A stretch of 64,000 bases of DNA, from the NCBI GenBank assembly GCA_037951165.1, contig JBBDHG010000009.1, forward strand, positions 12,922,501 through 12,986,500, given 5' to 3'. Under the pieces are notes generated by a model. The model was not told the origin of the DNA. It ran no database searches and saw only the letters and a program-made list of their open reading frames with translations. A program made the position numbers and the translations under genes. The stretch comes from Lophius americanus. Taxonomy: Eukaryota > Chordata > Actinopteri > Lophiiformes > Lophiidae. The number at the start of each line of letters is the position of its first letter. The stretch's first letter is position 1. Shown one piece after another: positions 47,570 through 60,440 of the stretch.

Positions 47570-48129
47570 CGTTTGAAATTTAGGTTTTAATTTAAGTTGG
47601 AAAAAACTCGTTTAATTATGTTTTACCTGTTGAAGTTTGTTTTTCTTCTTCTTCTTTTATGCACATTTGTTGGTTTGTACGGGGCCCCCTTAGTGACATT
47701 TGAGAGAAAAAAAATCAATCTGTAACTCTGTACCTTCAGTTTTCGATCTTCAGAAAATCCGTAAAGACGGTGCACGAACTGCGTGCACGGATTACGAAGT
47801 ATTAAAGCAATTATTACCTGTTTAACTATTTTGATAATCGGTTAACTGTTTCAATTCATTTGTAAGATGTCAGTAAATTAACAGTAAACTAAATATCTCT
47901 GGGTTGTGGACTGTTGATCAGGACAAAACACAACAATTGAAGACGTTACCTCGGGCTGTGGGAAATTGTGATCGACACCCACCATTTTTTTTCAATGTTT
48001 TCGACCAAGATTAATCTATAATGACATTAATTGTTAGTTGCTGCTCTAAAGCAATACATGCAATTGTATTGTGAAGCGACAGATTATTTATATAAAGAGA
48101 GAGATATGTATTACACAGTAGGAGGTCAC

Positions 48130-48440
48130 GATGAGAAAAACCCAACTATTAGATAAAGCGCATATTTGCAATTATGTGCATGTATGTGCAAAGGTAAGAT
48201 TGTGAATGTGGACTGACGAGTGCAAGCGCCTTCTGATATCACGCTCTGTAATCCGAGCGAGGGCATGCATTCATAATCCGTGCGCACGGATTTCGGAATT
48301 GTGCTCATGGATTTTCAGACTATGCGCAAGTATTGCAAATCTGCGGGTACGGGTTCCCAATCCGCGTGCGCAGTTTATTACTTATTTACTTTATTACTTA
48401 CATTGTACCGTGGATTTGTAATCCGAGAGTAGAGATATAC
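48130..48440. repeat. degenerate array of palindromic CG-containing motifs
   Basis: Variants of a GTGCGCACGGATT or AATCCG(T/C)GCG motif recur at irregular spacing, including the perfect 18-bp palindrome AATCCGTGCGCACGGATT (48278-48295). Related pieces (GTGCACGGATTACGAA) occur at 47767-47800. I do not recognise the family. Confidence 0.45.
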
Positions 48441-49317
48441 AGATGGATTTTTCTTTCCTCAAAGAAAATCCGTTTTGTAGGGAACTCTTTCTAACATTAA
48501 GTTGGCTAACTCCAAGGCTGAGCATTATCAGTTATATGGCCTACAAACATCTTACATGAACTAATTTTAACTCTGTACAATGCTGCACATTATCAGGGGA
48601 CAATTCTCATAATAGAGGTTGGAATTGTATTATTATTTTTACCATAATTTGAACCTCTGTATTTTACTATGTCCAATAGTTGTTTAAGCTTCAGCTTGAG
48701 CATTTCTGACACCAATTTTCCTAAAATTAATGTTTTGAATCTTATTCATCTCGTCCCTAGTTGGCAGTACCAACAGCAATGTTAACATGAATGCGAACCA
48801 TCAACATAAGCAAGTGTGATCTGAGCAAAACATCAGATTTGTATAAAATGGCTTGTAATGTGAACTATAGCATGATGACAAAAAAATTATACTATCGTGG
48901 ATTCTGGTTGCAAAAAATTGAAATGTAGCATGTGCTTGTTTAATAAATCAGACGTTGATGACACAAAGCTGTATAGTTTCTTTTTCTTTCTACCAAATGT
49001 TTTTTTGTTCTGATAAGTGGATACTCGGCTGAAAAAAATATCCAAAATGAGTATTATTGAAAAAAAGACAGCCGTTAAAAAACACTGGACAGCATACATC
49101 GATCGACAATGACAATTTGAAGATCGGAGTGGCTCTTTCGCCTGGTGTTGTTTTTATATGAGAGCAGAGACGCGGCACACATTCTCTGAGATTGTTGTCA
49201 CATTGGAGGCTAAGGAAAGAAAAGAGGAGGGAGACTGCAATTTCACTTGGTGAAAACATCAAATGAATAGCTTTAAGAAATGTTATTTTTGTTTAACTGT
49301 GGTATATGACATGATTT

Positions 49318-49789
49318 ACTGTGCACATATCTGCCAAAATATTAAAACCACCTATTATTGCCTATATTTTGTATGCCTATCATTTAGCGCCGAAACAGCT
49401 CTGCAATGCTCTGTGTGTTCTGACAACTTTCTAACGGAACCAACAATAACTTCTTGAGCATTTTATGCCACAGTAGCTTTTCTATGGAATCAGACACCAC
49501 AGGCTAGCGTTAGCTTCCTATGGACATGAGTCATCCTTGGGTGCCAATAACCCTGTCAAAAGTTCACCAGCTCCCATTGGTCTAGCCATCCCGATTTGGC
49601 CTCTGACAAAGTCACTACATCTTTATGCATATTCATTTATCCTGGATCCAATTCATCAACTTCATGGACAAAATGTAGTCTTGCGGCCTAATCTGTCCTA
49701 TAAACTGACAGGTGCTGTTATAACAAGATAATTAACGTTATCCTGACTTCACCTGTCGGTGGTTATGTAGTTATGGCTGATCTGTGTAA
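49318..49789. mobile_element. internally deleted Tc1/mariner-type element
   Basis: Termini are imperfect inverted repeats: CTGTGCACATATCTGCCAAA plus ATATTAAAACCACCT on the left, and CACCTGTCGGTGGTTATGTA plus GTTATGGCTGATCTGTGTA on the right. Internal text (ACAGCTCTGCAATGC, TCTGACAACTTTCTAACGGA, CTAGCCATCCCGATTTGGCC) matches a very common fish element whose transposase reads on the minus strand, here with most of the gene missing. Confidence 0.65.
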
Positions 49790-49835
49790 AGGCCTCATCA
49801 AATCAATTCCAGAGGTTTGTGTTTGTGAAGATGTA

Positions 49836-49850
49836 GCGCCCTCTAGCGGC
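49836..49850 (-). promoter_or_regulatory. CTCF-like core motif
   Basis: On the minus strand it reads GCCGCTAGAGGGCGC, close to the CTCF core CCACTAGGGGGCGC. It lies about 50 bp upstream of a CRE and a candidate first exon. Confidence 0.4.
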
Positions 49851-49902
49851 TGCTCTCGGAATGTGTCTCAGTGGGGGCCGTGTGCCCTAGCCCTTCAGGG
49901 AG

Positions 49903-50082
49903 TGACGTCACGCGGCAGCGGCTGTAAGGGGGAGGCGTGGTTTCGCTGTGCTGCAGCGGAGAAATATGACATGGGGATGAGGGAGGGAGAGAGAGAGGGA
50001 GACAGCCTGGTAGGAATTAACGGTTCGTCAGAGGTCTGGACTGAAATTCTGAGGATGGGGAGCAATGACTGAAAGTGGAACG
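49903..50082 (+). promoter_or_regulatory. promoter-like block with perfect CRE and candidate first exon
   Basis: TGACGTCA (49903-49910) lies in a GC-rich stretch with CG dinucleotides, followed by a purine-rich leader and a strong donor ACG|GTAAGAG (exon end 50082). An ATG at 50065 would give only a few codons (MTESGT) before the donor. This suggests the first exon of an unidentified plus-strand gene running to the right, but no later exon is recognised before 64000. Confidence 0.35.
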
Positions 50083-50089
50083 GTAAGAG

Positions 50090-52790
50090 ACAGAAATCTT
50101 TATTTATTTCCCACACGCAGCGCGCGACAGGCCGACCCACGGCTCATCTGATAGGGAACACAATGGGCTACCACTGCAGACAGGTGCACCTGCATTTTGG
50201 CGAGTACGTGTCTCGATGCATGCAACTTCAGCTTCCGGGAGAAATGCTTTCTATTTTAGGTAGAAGGCCACAAACCTCATCGACGGATAGCCAGACATAG
50301 GATGCTGCAAACATGTCTGTGGTCTTGAATGTGTTTACTTAGTCACAGAGCTTTGTGATGAAGGAACCCACAGCAGCAATGAAACATGCACCAGCTGACT
50401 GCAAACAAATACCTATTAGTCCACTCAGGCTATAAAGAATTGGAGGCTATGCTCCTCTGCACAGACTGGAATAATAACCATCTCGGTGTGTTTTGGTCCA
50501 GATAGCATCACCTAGATAATAAAATACACACCAGCTACATGCTCTACATAGGGACCCACATCACTTACACTTCTAGCTGTCTGTTCATTTTTAAATATAG
50601 GAGGCCATACATGATCTTCTCTGATATTCTGGGTCTGTTTCACAATAACTAAAGTATACATGTATGTATGTATGGATTGGAGGCCACTGATGCATGTCCT
50701 TAATATCATACACCTGAGAAAGATCTACCTGAGAAACTTTGATATTGATATCAAATTATGTTTTAGTTCCATACAACTACACTGAAATAAATTCTTGAAG
50801 ATCTTCAATCAGTCAGTTTAGTATCCTACCTATACGTTTTATTCAGACCACCTACCCGTCTTAAAGCTTTATTTGGGGTTTCTGAGACAGGCAGTTGACT
50901 TGGAGACAGTTTGGGTCGAGAAATAATGCCAGATTCCTGGCCATGCCAGCTTCACAGAGGGCTTCTCTGTGCCAAGATGCCAAGCACCAGGGAAGAGGGC
51001 ATCTGATCAATTATCATAGAGAAATCCTTGCCTGTCTGTGGCATTGACTGTTGTCATCAATGCCATTCCTTTGAAAACACCTGTGCAAGTTGCACACTAT
51101 CTACTTCATAAAACCAAACATACAAATTCAGCTTCATAAAATGGTTGTGTGGAGATCCCAGAAGCAAGGACTAGTATTATTAGAGATAACCCAAAAGAAA
51201 AATCAAATTAAATCACCTCCTGGGCCTTGAAAAAAACTTCCAAAGGGGTTATTCATTTTTGTGTCTTCATGCCTGATGCCCCCAAAGTTAAGTCCCTTTG
51301 AGGAGATGAAATGAGTCAAGTGCCCATGGTAATCATGGCCCAATCACTGCATGGCTTTGAAGGAGCCCTCCTTCTTCAGACGTCTCTACATGTGGGGAAG
51401 CTATGTTAAGTGCTCTTTCTGCAGGCAGCAGGAGGAGGTCAGCTAGAGGCCACACAGGCAGGCAGAGGGTCTCCTCACACATCAAAATGCTTGAGGTTGG
51501 TTGGGTTGAGTCTGGAAACTAGATAAGTAGGATTTCTTTACAGCCTACTAAACAGAATTATGTAACGTGATACAATGAAGTGTAATAAGGGCAAAAAGAG
51601 TTTTTAAAAACACGCTTTAGCAAAATGTTGAGCTAATCTAATTAAAATTCAACATTTTCTTTCACGACCAAATGATTTTTCATCTTATGGTAAATCAGAC
51701 TTTAACCTGTTGGTCAGACTTTAACCTGTTGATAACTCACCGGAGTCGGAAAGTCTTAATTGTATTCACAATAAGGAAATCCAGATGTGGCTAAGGTGAG
51801 GCAAAGCAGCGGCAACCAGTGTGGCTGACTGTGACAGGCTGGGAAACCTGTCCATCTAACAAGCCTAAACACATACCATCAACATATTTTTAAGAGAGAA
51901 GTAGAGAGAGTCTCTACAGTTTTAGGAACATTTGAACTTTTGGTTGTCAAGCCATTATGCTATTTTTCTGCTGTGATAGCAGTTATGGTCTATCCGCAGA
52001 CAAACAAAATGAATTTTCCCAAATAGCAGGTACATCTTAATTTACCTTGCAAGTAACTGGGATTCCAATATTCCTTTATATGTGGCATCAATTTGATTGA
52101 TGCTGATCCCTACTGAAAACCTGGTAATGCTCTGTTACCATATTACACATAATTGATCTGTCATGCTCATGTACAAAACCAGATTTATAATGATATCGGT
52201 CATACTTCCTTTGAAAACACCAAACCTTCTATGTATACTGCTGTGCTTCAAAGCATGTTATATTATTGCTGTTATAAGCAACCAATGAAGTGTAAATGTA
52301 TTGTGATTTTCTATACATCTCAAGATCCAACTTTTATCACCAATGCGACTGGACTATAGGAATAAAGTATATAAAACTTAATTTAGATAGCACTTTTCTA
52401 ACAAAGTGCTTTCCATACTATGAGCATAATGATATCCAACGTTGGTAACTCAATGAAACACACCTTCACATAAGTTCAGCGCATACACAAGACGAAAGTG
52501 CTTTTCAAAACAATCTGAGAGACATTGTTTGAGTTTTGATGCTACGGTCGTAGAGGAGTAGTCACATTTGGATTTTGGTTCACGGTACAGTCAGGAAGTT
52601 TGGCTGGGATTACCAAAGGGGTTTGTCAGTGGTGCTTCTCTTATCTGACATTTGTTCAGATAAGTTCCTTCAGATTCACTACATTTTCAAACGTCACATT
52701 AAACCCAACAGAAGCCATAAGTACGTCACCTTTGACACTGAGCTAACTAGCTTACAGAGATGAGTCTTCATCGTCTACAGAGTCAACGAT
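50090..52790. other. gene-free stretch
   Basis: No family-like frame. A 17-18 bp direct duplication (CAGACTTTAACCTGTTG twice) lies at about 51688-51731. If the 49.9-kb block is a promoter, this would be intron. Confidence 0.5.
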
Positions 52791-52799
52791 CCTCCGCTT

Positions 52800-52925
52800 C
52801 AAATGCTCTAGCATTACTGACGTACGTGGTGTCAGAGGCGGTGTCCGATGACGTCACCGACTAATCGATTATTAGATTCATTGACAACTAATTTCATAAT
52901 CGATTTAATTCGTTGCAGCCCTAGT
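52800..52925 (-). mobile_element. hAT terminal fragment
   Basis: GTGTCAGAGGCGGTGTCCGA then TGACGTCACCGACTAATCGA, ending TTCGTTGCAGCCCTAG. It is the reverse complement of the left end of the element at 55573-56310, so it is the same family in opposite orientation. Confidence 0.55.
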
Positions 52926-54559
52926 CAAATGTAAAGTTCCAAGATCCATGCTAAAAGTGACACCCTCAAATTATTGTTATTATTTATTTGATTTTGAGGG
53001 ACAGTATTAAATTATAATGTTATCACTTGATGCACTTTGCACTAAATGATGAGTGTTTGATACTGAATATCCCTAAAGTCTTTCTTGAAGTGTAAGTAAA
53101 ATTAGTTTGTAGTTTGTGAGTATGTTTGTTTGATTGACAGGTGTCTCAGCCTATCGCGGTGAGCGACAGTGGTAGGCAAACAGCCAGACCACATGTTGTG
53201 TGTTTATGTGAGAGGACTGGACTTTTTCTCAGTTTTTATCCAAATGTGACACCCTCAGCAACAAGAGTTGACATCCTCTGTTAGTGCCGTAGCTTTTATG
53301 CATAATTGTACTTGTCTGTCTCTCTTGCATCAAAATGCATCTGTATTGGCCTCAATTGTCTGCTGCTGAATCTGGGAGTAGATTGGAGGACTACCATTGT
53401 CACATCCTCCCTACGAGGCCTTACATGCCCTCCCCTGTCCTTCCGTGAATCAGCGAGAGGGCAGTTTCTAAATCAGACGGACCACTGTTGCATAGGATAC
53501 CCTCCATGACATACTTTAGATTCTTGCATGCCCACAGCATGGTCATTTTAAGAGGTAAAACCCAGCTGCATTGGTAAAAAACTCAGCGTGTCTCCATTTT
53601 CTTTCACTTTCTCTATTCACTTTATTTTACTAAAAGGTAAATGCAAAGCTTGATTTGCACATCATTGATTTTTTAAGTAGAGATAACAATTGGTCTTACA
53701 GTTTGTCATTGTCTCTACCCTCTCTCAGATCTCAACCAATGTTCAAAAACCCATTCATGAATGTTGGGGGAGCAAATGTGTCCTCAGCTATAGAAATATT
53801 CTCTTATTAAGGTATGCAGCATGTATGTCAACATTACAGTACGTACGTATATAGTGGAGGTCTACTCTGATTGTTCAGCCTGCAGTTGTCCTCCCGCTGC
53901 TTTTTTACAATTCCTCCTACTCTCATAGGTTTATCGGCCACCGTCCGAACTAATTTCTCAGCTGTGGGGTGTGGATCTTATGTGAGTTCCTTATGTGTAT
54001 GTACGTTCTAAGGATTTATTAGGTGTTACAAAAATAAATCAGAAATGTTTAACTAAAAACAGTGTTCACTTTTTATACAACCCCATGATGCTTTTGGAGA
54101 TAAAATACAAAGATATACCACACTCAGCTTGTCAGCTCTGTGGTTAGCAATTTAGTGGATTAAGAAATATGTCTTGTTTCATTCAGCCGAGTCGATTGTA
54201 ATTAGTTGGTTCAAGGCTAAAGTTCTCTAACATCCTGAAGCAGCTGAAATGCACTACAACAAATATATTGAAATTTAACCGCAGAGTGTAAATAGAAGTA
54301 ATGGAAAAATAATTTAATTTTAATAACAATCAAAAATGGAGATGGATTTTACATAAATATGAAAACTTAAAAGCAGGATTAGGGGCCTGAAGGGGGTTGA
54401 GAAGTTTTGCACAGCTGTAAAATCTTTATATGAACCTGCAAGCATAATCCAAAATGATGTCAATGAGGAAAGACTGAGAATGCTGAAAAGAGGAATGTTC
54501 ATTACATCAGATCGCACATGGTAACTAGGCCTATGCTGTTGTCCCTGACAGCAAGGGTA

Positions 54560-54865
54560 TTTTCCTCAAATTAAATGTGAGGTCACGTCCACAGTATTCT
54601 CTGTAAAAACAAAAAAAGGCCTATGTGTATATAAAATTTGACCATGATCCCGGAAACAGTTTTTTTGTGAAAAAAGCTCCCCTTAGTGAGTAAAATATGA
54701 ACTATTAACATAAAATATGATATTTACTATGTAGATCTCCTCGAGCCGATTTTATCTACCAAATTTGGACTAAATAGCATCAATCATTAGGAAGTTATTT
54801 CTGAAAAAACATTTTTCTCATAAAAAGCTCCCCCTAGTGATTAAAATATAAACTATTAGAGATTG
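54560..54865 (+). repeat. dispersed repeat with internal sub-repeats, copy 2
   Basis: Same family as 37560-38000: AAAGCTCCCC(T/C)TAGTGA, AAAATATGAACTATTA, GATCTCC...GAGCCGATT and CCAAATTTGGACTAA. It contains about one and a half cassettes. Confidence 0.55.
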
Positions 54866-55277
54866 TGATTGAAGGGCCACTGTCCTGAGCAGCAGCAAAG
54901 TACATCCTCTTTGGAGTCTAGATATGGGTGGTGCTGGCTGATGACTCTGCTGAGACTGATGAATGATGAGGCTAATAAATTTGTAATCTCGTTGAATGTG
55001 CGCAGACGAGTAGCTTGAAAGAACTTGATGGATGAAGAGAGTCATATTTAAAAAGACAGCAGCAGCAGCTGATGATGATGATGAAGGTGTGTCCCAACGA
55101 TAGGACATAAGTGATGATTAATTAAAAAGTTGGATACCGTTTTGAAAATCATTATCTGTAGGATGTTTTGCTTCTGGTCTGATGGAAGATGAAAGTGTTC
55201 ATGAATCTTGTATCTCGGGGTAATCATTTCTGATGAGAATATGCTGTCATGAGGCTTCTGTTGCTCAGGTTGAATAA

Positions 55278-55316
55278 AGAGAGAGAGAGCGAGAGAGAGA
55301 GAGAGAGAGAGAGAGA
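55278..55316 (+). repeat. (GA)n microsatellite
   Basis: A nearly uninterrupted GA dinucleotide run. Confidence 0.95.
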
Positions 55317-55572
55317 TCCACATGACATAACTATTTTTAAACCCTCTATGTTCTACAATAGCCATGACATTCAAATCCTGTTGTTCCTGTGTGTGACAGC
55401 TGCACAGTGGAGGGGGCGCTTGTAGGCCTTTCTCTTATTTATAGCCATGCCATCTTCAAAGAAATGTTGGCCAGTGAAATGTGTCCAAACGATGGGCATG
55501 GCATACATTTCAGGTATAAGCTCCGCTGGTCGAGACTTGCTTTTGTTCACACTTCATGTTGCTCTGTAAGCT

Positions 55573-56310
55573 CTCGGGCTACTACGAATAATGGAGGTAA
55601 TCGACAAAAATCGATTATAAAATTAGTTTTCCACAAATTTAATAGTCAATTAGTCGGGGACGTCATCAGACACCACCTCTGACGCCGTGTAATAACAAGG
55701 AAGTAAACATTAGCGCCATGGCAACTCGCGAAAGAAAACTTTGAAGGTGTGGGAGCATTTCTTTTTCAATACGCAAAATAAATGTTGTAAACTGCAAGAT
55801 TTGCTTTGCTGACCCCGTCAAGTCTGCAAAATAACTATATCTACTAAATAACTACATGGAGGTTGGATTTGAATCCAGAAAAACTATTGAGTTTTTATCT
55901 ATAATTCTGATATGATTTATTTATACATTTTATTTACCGTTCATATCGGCATTGTTGTGATGCAACATGAAAGGACTAAATTCCAGCTCAGCAAATACAC
56001 TGTTGGTAAATCAACCTGTTTTGTTTAACAGCCTGTTATAAAAGGAGTTCATTAAAAGACATTTTGGAAAGAAGAATTCATCTTTATTGTTAGTTTGCAT
56101 GTGCCTAAAACCACCTAAAGCTAAAATCAAACGCCGATCGCAAAATAAGAGCCATGTAGTTATTGTGTAGTTTATTGCATTGTGTATTTTTATATTTACG
56201 TAACCTTTATTTAACCAGGAGAAAGAAATTATCCGATTAATTGATTAATCGGTCGATTATTGAAACGATTCATCGACTATTAAAATAGTTGTTAGTTGCA
56301 GCCCTAATAT
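55573..56310 (+). mobile_element. non-autonomous hAT element with BED-finger remnant
   Basis: The ends are degenerate inverted repeats around ATCGATTA; the right end finishes AGTTGTTAGTTGCAGCCCTA, the classic fish hAT end. At about 55718 a frame starts (MATRERKL) and, with shifts, gives a BED-zinc-finger-like start (VNCKICFADP). The transposase body is missing. Confidence 0.6.
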
Positions 56311-56962
56311 GCACGTACCCACGCTGGTCATGTCGTTGGTATGTCGTGCTCTTTGACAGCTCGCAAAAACTCACATTTGGGAAAGTAGTAATGAAATCAA
56401 ACAAGAAAAATTAGATTACATCAGTTAAAGGTTATAAACGGGAATTTTTTAAAAATTATTTTACAATATATGCCCAACCTCATTGCACATTTATGTCTTT
56501 GTATATAATTGTTTTGTTTTTTTCATTTCATGTATTCTATCTCTATGGAGTGTTTTTATTATCTGAAGATATACTTTAAGGTAATCAGTGTGCTTAAAAC
56601 CGGTCAGTTGAAATTTAACGTTAAGTAACAAAATTACTTTTCAAAATGAATTATTCTTTGCTGTTCGAACAACATATTTTCCAATGAGAGGAATCATATG
56701 AATTATAAAAAGAGGACACATTTTTTGGTTATATTCAACAAGTAAATGGTAGTTATAAATGATGCTCTAAGTATGAGAAATCCTTTTTACTTTGCAGTGC
56801 ACCCACACCCACTGAGGTCCCTCTCTGTGGGTGCACATGAAGAGTTTGGAGATCATGGATCAGATCAAGTCGGGGGATTTTGTTTTCCAATCCAAGTAAA
56901 AGAAGAGACTTGGATCCATTAATCTCTCAAAGATAGATGTATACATATGAACATATATACTG

Positions 56963-56996
56963 TGTATGTATGTATGTATGTATGTATGTATGTATG

Positions 56997-57045
<49 letters not shown>
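56963..57045 (+). repeat. (GTAT)n and (TA)n microsatellite
   Basis: A GTAT tetranucleotide run passing directly into a long TA run. Confidence 0.95.
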
Positions 57046-57048
<3 letters not shown>

Positions 57049-57894
57049 TTCTATTACTTATTTTTGTCCCTCTTGGTCGTGCATAGTGGGAGTATATGAC
57101 ACCGGCATCAGATTCATAGAAATAACAGATTTTAGATTTCATTTGCAGCTTTTATCGTTTGTTGTTGAATTGTGCTGTGGTTAATTTTCACTCCCGGCTA
57201 AAGTCTAATTTTTAATTTATCTAAACTTGAAATTAAAATCTTCCATTTCAAACATAGTGTCTGTTAGCGGCCACATCATTATGTAAATGTTTTACGTTGG
57301 CATTGATACATCCATAGGGTGGCAGTGATGAGGCAAAAGTTTACACAGCAATCAAAATGGCGGTGGCAGGGGAGTTTGAGATAAGGTTTGTGATAAGTAG
57401 AAAGATCATCACCGTGATCATCGCGCCTTGTGGATGCCATGTTTTGTTTTTATTAACTTTTTGGTTTACCTTTTTCTTCCTTGACGTCTACGTAAATATT
57501 TTCATTTCGTTCTGGAAAGATAACCACCCCCAATGATTTCCAGTGGTACTGCCTATTTTATACATTTCCTTTACGTCTGTTAGATATCAGTTAACACTGT
57601 ACAAAATATGAACAAAATTAATGCGGAATAGAGAGAAAAGACTCCGCATCCGTCTTTAACGCTGAGCCTAAATGGTTGTTTTAATATATCCTTTATTTTA
57701 CCAGGTTAAATCTTCATTGAGATTAAAAATCCTGCTCAAGAGAGCAGCATTGAAATTGTTACAACGATTAAACAGACATATAAAATACATACAAATATAT
57801 GTACAACTTTCACAAACTTAAATGAAAAAAATACAAAGTCAATCAGTGCAATTTCCACCACACACAGGTTACTTGTAGATTATAAATGTTGTAA

Positions 57895-58205
57895 TTCAAC
57901 CCAGCCACAAAGGGGTCACAAGTCAGTTTACTTCTGGTGTCGGTCTCATGCCCGGATAAATGGGGAGGGTTGTGTCAGGAAGGGCATCCGACGTAAAACC
58001 CATGCCAAACCAATATGCGGAACACAGAAAACGATTTTCAAACCGGAGCGGTCAGGGCCTGGGTTAAGAACGACCAACACTGGCATTGTTAACCAGCAGG
58101 ATGCTGGCAGAAAGAAAGCTACTGTTGGTCGAATGAAAAGATGGAAACGGATGATCTCCTGTGGCGACCCTCAAATGGAACAGAAGAAAGAAGAGGAAGA
58201 AGAAA
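57895..58205 (+). repeat. teleost interspersed repeat (GGGCATCCGACGTAAAACC type)
   Basis: CCAGCCACAAAGGGGTCACA, GTCAGGAAGGGCATCCGACG, GACCAACACTGGCATTGTTA and a GAAGAAAGAAGAGGAAGAAG tail form a pattern seen widely in fish genomes. It appears non-coding. The class is not assigned. Confidence 0.55.
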
Positions 58206-58398
58206 GATAAACGTCGTTATTCAGATACCAGGGGTTGCGTAATAATCATTTTAGTTTAAATGGAAAATGTCTTGTAAACTGTGAGGAAAATCTAGAATAG
58301 GCATTGATTCATTTACAATAATAAAACATAATAAATGACTTAAGCCTTTTTGTTTTAATGTCCATCAGTTAAATGACTAATCAAATCCAAATTCTCTA

Positions 58399-58470
58399 GA
58401 TTCATCCATTCATTTTCTATAGCCTTTGGTGAGTCGTTGGAGCCTATCCCAGCTGACTTTGGTGTTAGAG
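58399..58470 (+). repeat. fragment of common fish repeat
   Basis: CATTCATTTTCTATAGCC followed by GGAGCCTATCCCAGCTGACT, a frequent SINE/LINE-tail motif in teleosts. Confidence 0.5.
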
Positions 58471-59388
58471 CATGTTTTTCTCTTTGCTAGCTGACGGACA
58501 AGCCATATGATTGGACTTATCTGTTCTGACAACTGTCTATACAAACAATGTGTTTGTTAATATGCACAACTCGGAAACTGACTGAAAGCTTCGTGATGAA
58601 ATACATTTTTATTGAGTGAAAAATGTAGTTCTGTTCAGTTTTTTAGCAGTGCAAGAGTCGCTGCTATAATTTTGGTTTCAAAGTGTGCCCTCACCATCAT
58701 CCGTTGTTCCACCCTAAGACTGAAAATCTTACCAAATTACAAAAACAGTCATGGAAGAACTGCAGTAATTCAGCATTTGTGGTACTTGTAAACTTGAAAG
58801 ATTCCCACTCCTCGATAGGCTTACGAGTTAATGGCTTTTGATCACTCTTTCTCCAGATACTGAATTAAGAATAAGGGATATGTTTTATTGCCCTCTCCAC
58901 TTGTAGTATACATGTACTTGGAGATGTAGAGTGCTTGTTTGTTTGTTTGTTTGTTTTCCAAAAAAAAAAGCTACTTCTGTAAGCAGTAAAGCCATTGTGA
59001 CAGTCCGTACTGCTTTTCACTAAATGCTGTTTTCCTGTTTTTATTCCAAGGTTAGTAAAATGAAATAATCAGTTTGACAAGAGAACATGAAGTGCTGTAT
59101 TGCTGCTTAACTTCACAGAACGTGGCTTTATGTGTGCGTGTACATTTCGTCTCTGAATCTAGAACGGCACACAGTAGTGCCCGTATTCCCACCGAGGCAG
59201 AATAGTCCTATACCTGTATATTTTGCGATGAATATTTTCTAAATCTGTGGTAAACTACTCTCAACCACATTACCTGAAGCCAGTAATGGCTTCGTGTTTG
59301 TAGCCCTATTAGCATACACTGGCTAAATATAGATCACTCCCAACAGAACTCTGTTTCCCAGAAGATCTAGATTATCACACACTCAGAG

Positions 59389-60010
59389 GACCTGTTTATG
59401 TTTGGTTTTAAAATGCATTTTGGGCAAACAGATCACAAGCCAACAGCGAGACACATCGCCATTTACACTTGTACGTATCATGCCTCTCCGAATGTGTCCA
59501 GCTGACCTCTTGTGTTAAGATTTTGTTGCTGCCTACGTCACTTCCACTACTTAGTTTTCAGTCACGTCGGTCAAGTGCCAGATTCGTTTAGTGACCTAGA
59601 ACGGGCTACCTAACAACTTTAAGATGTTTCTGGAGCTAATATACATGTACAGACTATTCAAACTGTGAGACTGACAGGACAAAGTCATTTGAGATTTGCT
59701 AAAGAGCGCAAGCTCTCTCAAGTCCACTCTATTTAAGAATCACGCGCTTCCAACAAAACAACAACCACGTCCAGCACTGATGACTAATTTTTCGGGTACA
59801 TCCTTGTCGGAGACGCATCGGGACACATTAACGTTTACACTTCAAAAGATATTTGGTCTAATGAGTTCCAGGCCACTTTGGCGAGTGGTTTGAGTGATCC
59901 AATCAAAATGCTATTTGGTGGTTGTTTACACTTATATTAAGCGATCTCTCAAAATCCACTTGTGATCCGGTTGCCCAAAATGCATTTTAAAACCGTGTGT
60001 AAACAAGGTC
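59389..60010. mobile_element. MITE of about 620 bp with roughly 50-bp terminal inverted repeats
   Basis: The left end GACCTGTTTATGTTTGG and right end (reversed) GACCTTGTTTACACACGG lead into a shared GGTTTTAAAATGCATTTTGG and then GATCACAAG. About 36 bp in the core differ at two positions. The interior has no transposase frame. Target duplication is unclear. Family not recognised. Confidence 0.65.
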
Positions 60011-60304
60011 ATAGATATCAATCCATAAACAGTTCTGCAAAAATGTTGCAAAGGGCTTTATCACGCAATGTTAAGGAAATGTATCAATCTGGACCAGTTT
60101 TTGGACCAGAGGTGGACCAGTTCAAAAATGTTATGGGTACTTTCTAGGCCCATGCCCCACCATTCCTCAAAGTTTCCGAGAGTTTCATAGGCCTAAGAAA
60201 CAAACCAACCCAACAACAAACTAACCTAAAAAATAACCTAACTGGCTGATAGATAAAACTCCCCTTTTTCTTTTTCTTTTTTTTTTTTTACCATTGAGGG
60301 TAGT

Positions 60305-60440
60305 ACAAGGGCGCAGTGGGTAGAACAGTTGTCTCACAGTTTGCTCCTTCTGGGTCCACCTCTGGGGCCTTTCTGTGTGGAGTTTGCATGTTCTCCTCAT
60401 GTTTGTGTCTATTCCCTCCACGCACTTTGGCCCCCCTGCC
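60305..60440 (+). mobile_element. tRNA-derived SINE
   Basis: GGGCGCAGTGGGTAGAACAG, then a B-box-like stretch, then CTGTGTGGAGTTTGCATGTT and CTCC form the well-known fish tRNA-SINE head and core, somewhat diverged. The plus-strand frame over it is a shadow. Confidence 0.7.

Noticed and set aside
49773..50072. 99-residue plus-strand frame beginning MADLCKGL
   Set aside because: It starts in the right terminus of a Tc1-type element and runs through the CTCF/CRE promoter block. No domain or conserved motif.
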